This document shows, in pieces, positions 57,154 through 64,000 of a DNA stretch of 64,000 nt (positions are counted from its first letter, which is position 1; every line of letters begins with the position of its first letter). The notes beneath the pieces were generated by a model, which ran no database searches, had not been told where the DNA came from, and was given only the letters and a program-made list of their open reading frames with translations. The DNA comes from Bombyx mori (Eukaryota; Arthropoda; Insecta; Lepidoptera; Bombycidae), in contig NC_085117.1 of the NCBI RefSeq assembly GCF_030269925.1, positions 3,038,001 to 3,102,000 of the forward strand, written 5' to 3'. The position numbers were made by a program, and so were the translations under genes.

Positions 57154-60100
57154 TTAAAAAGTCCATACAATTCCCTCTGCATACGCTGCGGATCTGAGTA
57201 TATTGTGCAGCAAAAAATTCGCTTGACCGAGAGCGCGTTCTTTGACGATGAGAACAACATCTGTCTAATTAAAGCAGACCAGTTTATGCTGGAATAGCAC
57301 CAGTGAGGGATATTGAATACTCTGCAAAAGTCACGATAGATCCACGCGGCTCTTAATGAGTGGCTATTTTGGTCCCATCACCCTTTGCTATCAAAAATAA
57401 TGGTAGATAAAATACAAAATAATCTATGGAAGTCGCAGGAGTATTTGTTCTTATTAGTAAGCTGTGGTCGGTATTCCATTTGGCGGTAGATTGTAACAAT
57501 TCGTTTTTCGAAGTGGGGTAATTGAAACACCAGTTTTTTATTAAGGCTGCAATAGATTGAAACATTTCAAAGCTGAATACGACAGCAAACTGTAACCGTC
57601 CATACAGCCAACGACTATTTTGTTCAGAACTTCGCTGCATCTAATTTCGATGCACACTTTCTCGGTGACGTCACTTGTGCTTACTACATCCCCGTAGTTC
57701 GGTATCCATTTCTTGCGCCATATTTCGGTAATGGAACTCTTTTTTAAGCTCCTCTCGTCGTCCTGCGACTGCGAGCTGCTCTGACTGAACAAATTACGCT
57801 TCTTCATGTATTTCGATATAATTAATTCTAATAAATGAAACACATAGCAAGCGTTTTCTATCAGATTTATATGTTTAATTTCTGTTTCGTCTAAATTCAA
57901 TTTCTCATATAGATCGTTTAAGCAATCCAATAAACGGTCTATTGTGTATTTTTTGACGTGCATCGATCCGCACAAGAGAATTATCCTTTGGATTTTTTCG
58001 TCTTTGTTCAACAGCTGAAAGTTTATGAATGAAAAAAAAATACACCAGAAAAAAACAGGAAGGCTTTCAGATTTCTTGAATATGGTCGTTTAAGTTGAAA
58101 TATTGAACTCGTGTCGAAGACCAATGACATTAGTATGATATTATGAAATATGAAACGTTTAGTGCGGAGCACATCTCTCTTTATCATCCTCACCGTCGGG
58201 ACGCCGGACTGGCGGTCGTTGGCGCCACGATCACCAGCCCTCTCGGTCGGCAGGCTATCCGAAGCCCGCCTAGATGGCGTCGGTTAAAGTGAGTTATCCT
58301 ACGGAATACCCCGCTGGGTCAGAACCTCGCTGGTAGCCTAAGGCGCTATTACAGCGGACGGGCAATACCATCAATATCGCCTTAAATCCTGACATACCTA
58401 GTTAAATATACAGGACTAAAATGATATATACAATTTTTAGTACGGATTACTACTATCAAGGCGTGTCTTATTAGCTTTTAAACTACACATATTTTTCGTT
58501 TTAATCACACTAGTTTATTCTTTGATATCAGAACGGGTTTTTCCACACCCTGTATGTATAATGGTACTATAAGATCGAGTAAGCCCCCCAGCAGAACAGT
58601 TACGATGTATGTAAGATGTATAAGATAAGAAAAATTCAAATCCTTACGATGTTATCAAAGTCATTGTCTTCGTATATACGTTTTATTGTAAGTTCAACGT
58701 AATTCAGTAGTTCTTCTAAGAATTCAGGATACAATTCTTCTTCGTGCAATCTATCTATTAAATCGCCTAGGACCTAAGGAATAAGACCTAGACGGGTTTT
58801 AGTTTATGGCCGAGAGAGGCCTTATAAGAAATGGCTCGATTTACTATTGATTCCTTTTTTTTATTGTGTAGATGTTTGGACGAACACTGCCCACCTGGTT
58901 TCAAGTGGTCACTGAAACCCATAGACGTCTACGACGTAAATACTGCCACCCACCACGAGAAAAGAGTTCTTAGGGTCAGCTTTTACAATCTAACGACTGC
59001 CCCATCCTTCCAAACGCATTACTGCTTCAAGGCAGAAATAGCCAGGGCGGTGGTAGCCATCCGTGCGTCCAAGACATCCTACGATCAGTAAAAAAACTTG
59101 CTTTAAGCTTTTGCGTCTATCTACATGACACAAGCTATTATTTAAATGATATTTTACACGATTTCCGTATTTCATATGTTTTTGATAATATTTCGGCGCA
59201 TAGCATTTGTAAATTATGTCAATTCAGGTAAGGGTGACACATCCCCAATAGACATATCTTTCTCCCTGACTTTCTCGTCGAATCTTGGCAATGAGTCGCG
59301 ATTCCTCAGCGAAACATTGCTATTGCTAGGGCTGATGTTAGTAAATTCTCTCATGTTGAGCCTTAAGAGCTTGCCTATCTGTTTGGAAAAGCCAAAACAG
59401 CCCTTCGAGCCTAACGACGATTGAATCGAAGGAAAAACTTTAAACCGAGTGAGTACGCATGGTGGTCGTTCCAAGCCATGCGAGACTGTGATTAAATTAC
59501 CTCACTAATAGCTGACCTAAAAACTGAATTTAATCTCCAAGATGCGAATTGCCCACTAACCTGAGATACCTCGTTCGTAATGTCTTCGGTGGTTGGCTGA
59601 AGACTACAGCTGATTATATGGGAGTACAAACAGTGTCCCGCCTGATTCAACCAACTACCAGACTGCTGTGTGACTGCAAGTGTGTTGTGCGTTCAAAGAG
59701 CCTGAACTGACTCAAGACTGCGGGATATTGTGTCTATGGGTATGCGGTTCGATATTTGGATAGGCCTAGGGAGGAGCAAGGGCGATGACCGTCCAATCCA
59801 CTGCTATTTTTTATTTGCAGTTTTTTTCTCTTAGTTTGAATTTTGTCTATCGATATTGTTATTTTATTCACAACCGCTCTTATGCAAGTTCTGTTCACAC
59901 CCAAAGGGGTCCATTAAAGAATGTATTCTTATTTTCTTTTCTAAATTAGTTCAATGTTAATGTCTGTAGATTTTAACCAGTTTTAACCTAATTAAAAAAA
60001 AAGAAATCGATAAAATTCACTACCCCATCTAGACGATTATAGACGACCATCTAAATATATAGTATTCAATTAAGACGAAAGTTACTTTTACGAGGGACCA

Positions 60101-63100
60101 CGCACTCACAAAAATTACATGAAAATAATGATTACGGTCTTAAATTACATTATCGAAATTAAAAACTTTTGGGGTCAATAGGAACCTGTATGCGGATGAT
60201 TGTTAGCTGGCTGCTTCCTAAGTCAATTCTCTAACTACACCGATTAAACCAGGGATATATTATACCCGTCTGTTCCATTATTACCAGAACTGACTTATAT
60301 CCCCCATTATTACATGTGTAATGAAGTATGACGTAATACTCCACCATTTAAACATATACAATGACGTATGACGTGTAACGTAATTATATTTACCGTTCAG
60401 TTTAATTGGCCAATCACTTTTGTACCCAGAATCACTTGAATACCCATCGCCGAGTCTTCTAGAATCTCTTTTTTGCAAAAAAGTTTTAACTTTATTAATT
60501 TCGCCGATAACTTTGAATGGAACGGCTTCTTTTTGGGCTTTCATTGAATCAGAGTCTCCATTTTTATTATTACTTCGAATAAACTTTTCGTTATCTCCAA
60601 TTATCGCTTCGTTGAATTGAAAATCGATTGTAGCATTACTGCTATTTTTATTTGGACTGGCAGTGCGTTGGTTACTGCTGTCCGTACTGCTGAATAAACA
60701 ATCCGTTACATCATTATTTTGATTAATAAATTCTTTGTTATTATCACATAACGTAACGTCTATTTGTCGATTCTTATTACGAGTGTCGATGTTTTGAATT
60801 AGCTTTTCCCCGATAACAAAGTTCTGCGTTTGACTTTGACTATAATGATTGAAGCTTTCCGGCAAACTACATATAATAGTCTCTTGAGAATCAATTAAGT
60901 TTATGCATTTTGTTTTCTTTGCACATCTGCTAATGAATTCTTCGTTAGGATTCTGGGCGCAGTGGCTAGGATCTTCGGACTGTGACGGGACGCGATCTTG
61001 GGAACTCTCGTGGAATGTTGATTGTGAAAGGTAATCGTCCTGGAATCGAAAACGCTTACATGTTGACAAGGAGCCTATGCTAAATGCTTGCTAAGGCTAG
61101 TGTTAGCAGATTCTCTCAGGCTGAGCCCGTGAGCTCACTTACTTGACCGGGCGTAACTGGAATAGCCCCCTAGGCTACCACAGCGAATAGGTAGGGAAAA
61201 AATCTAAAGGACGATTAAGCTCTTGGCCTCACGCAAGGAACTAAAAATTGTCTATAAAAATCTAATAAAAAATCGACCGATTAGAAAATTTCTAAAATTC
61301 TTCAAATAACGAAAAGAATATTGTTTTTCGTGATTTATCGTCGGATTTCATTAATCGCAGACATAACTAAAACTACTTTTCTGCTCAGCACAATATTCGA
61401 ATATTTCCCCAAGAGCACCTCAATCGTCCGTAACCACGAAAAGGTTTTGTGAGGTTTCCGATACCTCGTTGAATAGTACAGTGACAATTATAAATGCGAG
61501 ATTGAACCGTAAATGTTGTTTTAAATTTAATTCGTGTCTTTACTGAAACTGCTGAAATAAGTGAGTGCGTGAGAGTAAGATTTTAAAGTCAATGTGATAG
61601 TCAACAAATACTTCAATCTATGTTAAATCTGTGTTACGAGTATATGCAGATGAACTATTACAATAGATACGATTATTCATATAAACTTACTCTTGTATTG
61701 TCCAGTTCATTTAAAGTTCTTAAGACGTCACTTAAGAACTCTTCATTTTGTTTTTGAGGGTATATGAAATTATTTTGAAGGCCAACTTCAATTCGATCAT
61801 TTTGGAACGCAGGAGCATCAAAAACTTGATGTTCGCTTGTAACATTATCACTGTCACGATTGTTTTCTTCAATGATCATTGCGTTATTGATTTCTTTGCT
61901 AATAGGTGCCGCGACACTAGAATTCTCGTTAGCTAATTCCCGAATTTTACCATCGATACATTTTAGAGTGGTCGTGTCGTCACACTTTCGATTATTTATT
62001 ACAACTACGTCATCGCTAGTTAGTTCATTGGTAATCACTAAGCTGTCGAGGATTCGTTGATCGGTAATATTACCATGATCCGATTGTTTATTATCATTCG
62101 CAGTTTCTCGAAGGCCACTCTCGCAGTAAGTCTCGTTTGAACTTCGAAGCGTGTCATCAATACGACTTGGCCCGTCATTTTTTATATCAACTAGCGAAGC
62201 CGATGGATCGTTAACATCAAAAACGAAATCATCACTGCACACGGTTACATCATCATCATCGTCAGCATCATCACTGTTTATTTTCTGTTTAATATTTGCT
62301 AAATGTTCGTCCGTTGTAACATTTTCGGGTTTTGTTTTTAAAACAGCAATAGCTATAGCCAAGCTGTATTTGTGTTTCATGTGTCGCACTGTGGGCGAAC
62401 AATTTATTTTTTTAATGGTGGTAGGACCTCTTGTAAGTCCGCACGGGTAGGTACCACCGCCCCGCCTATTTCTGCCGTGAAGCAATAATGTGTCTCGGTT
62501 CGAAGGGTGGGGTAGCCGTTGGAACTATACTGAGACCTTAGAACTTATATCTCAAGACGGGTGGCGGCATTTACGTTGTGGATGTCTATGGGCTCCAGTA
62601 ACCACTTAACACCAGGTGGGCTGTGAGCTCGTCCACCCATCTAAGCAATAAAAAAAATTGATTGATTTACATTTAATTTACTAAGTGATCATATGCCGCA
62701 GCTTGAGAGCAATATGTCGCCGCGTAACTCAAGACAGAAGGCCGACGTTCCGATTGGCTTACAGAAACAGTCGCTGAATCATTTTTTTTTTTTATTATTT
62801 TTACTTCCACGGTGAAGGAATAACATCGTGTAATAAAAATCAAACCCGCAAAAATTATAATTTGCGTAATCACTGGTGGTAGGACCTCTTGTGAGTCCGC
62901 GCGGGTAGGTACCACCACCCCGCCTTTTTCTGCCGTGAAGCAGTAATGCGTTTCAGTATGAAGGGTGGGGCAGCCGTTGTAGATATCTATGGGCTCCAGT
63001 AACCACTTAACACCAGGTGGGCTGTGAGCTCGTCCACCCATCTAAGCAAAAAAAAAAAGAGTATGTGCAATGTTATAGCAGAAAGAAAAAAACAGAATTA

Positions 63101-64000
63101 CTACCGTGTTGTACTATAATTCAATATTGTAACATTAACTGATAAACATAATTTTTTGGAGTTTACTCCTTTAGAATCGATTTACATATATAGGCCCGGG
63201 GTATGAAAATTATGGGGACCAAAATCGTACTAGCATGTCACACGAAATGCGTTATGCGCCTGATTGGCTCCTGATTGCGTGATGCGTGCGCGCGCCAATC
63301 AGGAGCCAACGCGCGGCCGCGTTATCGCAGGTGACGCCGGGCTGCTGCGCCGGCAGTCCGCCACAAAGCCTCGTACTGATCGCGCGTTTCTCTCATTATT
63401 GTATTTTCATATATTTGTTAGTCGTTTGTTTTGTGTCTCGTTAATTTGTTAATAATCTGTAGTGTATCGTGTTGTCGTAATATAGAACTATTTCTCGTAT
63501 TGTTTCGTTTAATTTTTTATATCCAGTAAACTCCAGTCGTGCGTCGGAGCGGACACACACACTTTTTTTTATTTATCGTCCTTTATTCCTTAAATGTACG
63601 TGAAACACTTTTAGGTTCACCGATGTATATAAAATATTTCAGTTTCGAATACAAAGATTTTATTTAAAGTATTTATTTTTGTGACTTTAAATATTTTGTA
63701 TTAAAACACATACCTAGCATTTGATATTAAAATCAGTACTTACTAAACTTGTCTTTCGCGTTATATTTTACACAATACATTGAATTTTTGGTTGCATATT
63801 GATAAATTTCTAATAATTTAATGTACTACAACAAAATCAGTTATATTTTCAAACACTCACCGTAATCTTCGTAATTCATACCTATTACAATAACTCTCTC
63901 CAATTTACTAATGATTTGTTTATCACTTTGAACATGACAATCTTTTATGAAATAACTTGATGATGTTTTGTTTAAAAAAATTGTTGTTAAGCCACGAATA
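57154..64000 (-). CDS. Large unknown protein, 3' part of gene, apparently frameshifted near the end
   Basis: Exons, right to left: >64000..63861 (donor TACG|GTGAGT), 62388..61691 (CACAG; AGA|GTAAGT), 61039..60394 (TTCCAG; AACG|GTAAAT), 58766..58648 (CCTAG; ATC|GTAAGG), 58014 onwards (TTTCAG). All junctions agree in phase. The middle exons encode long, polar, Asp/Ser/Asn-rich, probably disordered sequence. From 58766 the protein is helical and HEAT-like (DRLLDCLNDLYEKL, GYSLLSYSALKCFNLLQ). The frame hits TAA at 57543-57541. However, coding character resumes at once in another frame (LIKNWCFNYPTSKNELL..., 57544-57382), with a donor G|GTGATG and a last exon 57260..57154 (VLIVKERALGQANFLLHNIL...) ending in TAA. 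One base seems to be missing at about 57545, or a very small intron is present. I do not recognise the family. The start lies right of the window. Confidence 0.62.
58855..59090 (-). repeat. Bm1-type SINE, reverse orientation, diverged
   Basis: 'tttttttattgtgtagatgt', 'cacctggtttcaagtggtca', 'ttactgcttcaaggcagaaa'. It lies in an intron of the right-hand gene. Confidence 0.8.
61087..61205 (+). mobile_element. LINE family A 3' end
   Basis: 'ctaaggctagtgttagcaga', 'gagcccgtgagctcacttac' and 'gaataggtagggaaaaaa'. It starts about 48 bp from the acceptor of exon 61039. Confidence 0.75.
62415..62656 (+). repeat. Bm1-type SINE
   Basis: 'atggtggtaggacctcttgt' to 'ccatctaagcaataaaaaaa'. It lies only about 27 bp upstream of the exon 62388 acceptor of the right-hand gene, in antisense orientation. 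Confidence 0.9.
62800..63056 (+). repeat. Bm1-type SINE with middle segment, internally deleted
   Basis: 'ttccacggtgaaggaataac' middle, 'ctggtggtaggacctcttgt' body, then 'gcagccgttgtagatatcta', skipping about 70 bp, to 'catctaagcaaaaaaaaaaa'. Confidence 0.85.
63158..63562 (+). mobile_element. 410-bp repeat E410, copy 3
   Basis: Full-length copy, the inverse of 350-763. It begins GGAGTTTACTCC after a T-run and carries the hairpin 'ttggctcctgatt' ... 'aatcaggagccaa' in a GC-rich centre. An AGTAAACTCC lies at 63525-63534, and the copy ends in (CA)n followed by T's. It lies in the intron before exon 62388 of the right-hand gene. Confidence 0.75.

Noticed and set aside
57072..57545. A long minus-strand frame (158 codons with a single TGA at 57378-57380) suggesting stop-codon readthrough or selenocysteine
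   Set aside because: The codons are less coding-like than the frame used for exon 57544-57382. The spliced alternative ends in a clean terminal exon, and no selenocysteine element was seen.
62151..62450. Plus-strand open frames opposite the large exon at 61691-62388
   Set aside because: They are antisense shadows of a supported exon with correct splice sites.

Overview
This window is nuclear DNA of a moth, most probably the silkworm Bombyx mori or a close relative. The genes are split by short AT-rich introns with GT-AG borders. About twenty copies of a tRNA-derived SINE with the Bm1 body are present, along with many 3' ends of two LINE families, Helitron-like pieces and several small inverted-repeat DNA transposons. 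There is no bacterial, viral or organellar block and no CRISPR array. Coordinates of split genes were worked out by hand from splice signals and reading phase. Multi-exon genes are given as one entry each, with the exons listed in the evidence.

Layout. (1) 1-2.9 kb: nested transposons, a hAT-like element with an exact 8-bp target duplication, and two minus-strand exons of an Xaa-Pro aminopeptidase of the secreted (XPNPEP2-like) kind, whose remainder lies beyond the left edge. (2) 8.2-11.0 kb: a three-exon minus-strand gene for a 458-residue protein with one C2H2 zinc finger. (3) 16.3-32.0 kb: a complete minus-strand Xaa-Pro aminopeptidase of the cytosolic (XPNPEP1/ApePP) kind, with 15 coding exons joining in phase to 639 residues and all five metal ligands. 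(4) 32-39 kb: repeat-rich intergenic DNA. (5) 39.0-39.6 kb: single-exon Asf1, the H3-H4 histone chaperone, on the minus strand. (6) 41-42.2 kb: a 1.27-kb element with terminal inverted repeats. (7) 43.0-53.9 kb: a plus-strand gene of 12 coding exons (819 residues) with an N-terminal PH-like domain and two C-terminal PDZ-like domains. (8) 57.2-64.0 kb: the 3' part of a large minus-strand gene of unknown function that seems to carry a one-base frameshift near its end.

The genes do not form a pathway. The two aminopeptidase P genes are likely old tandem paralogues, because the shared first-domain exon ends at the same residue and in the same phase. The most noteworthy points are: a 4-unit tandem repeat that has copied the splice acceptor of the last aminopeptidase exon; the frameshifted right-hand gene; a possible internal promoter and alternative first exon in the PH/PDZ gene; a splice donor one base after the Asf1 stop; and a set of nested or family-level transposons with visible termini. 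I found no convincing novel biochemical system.
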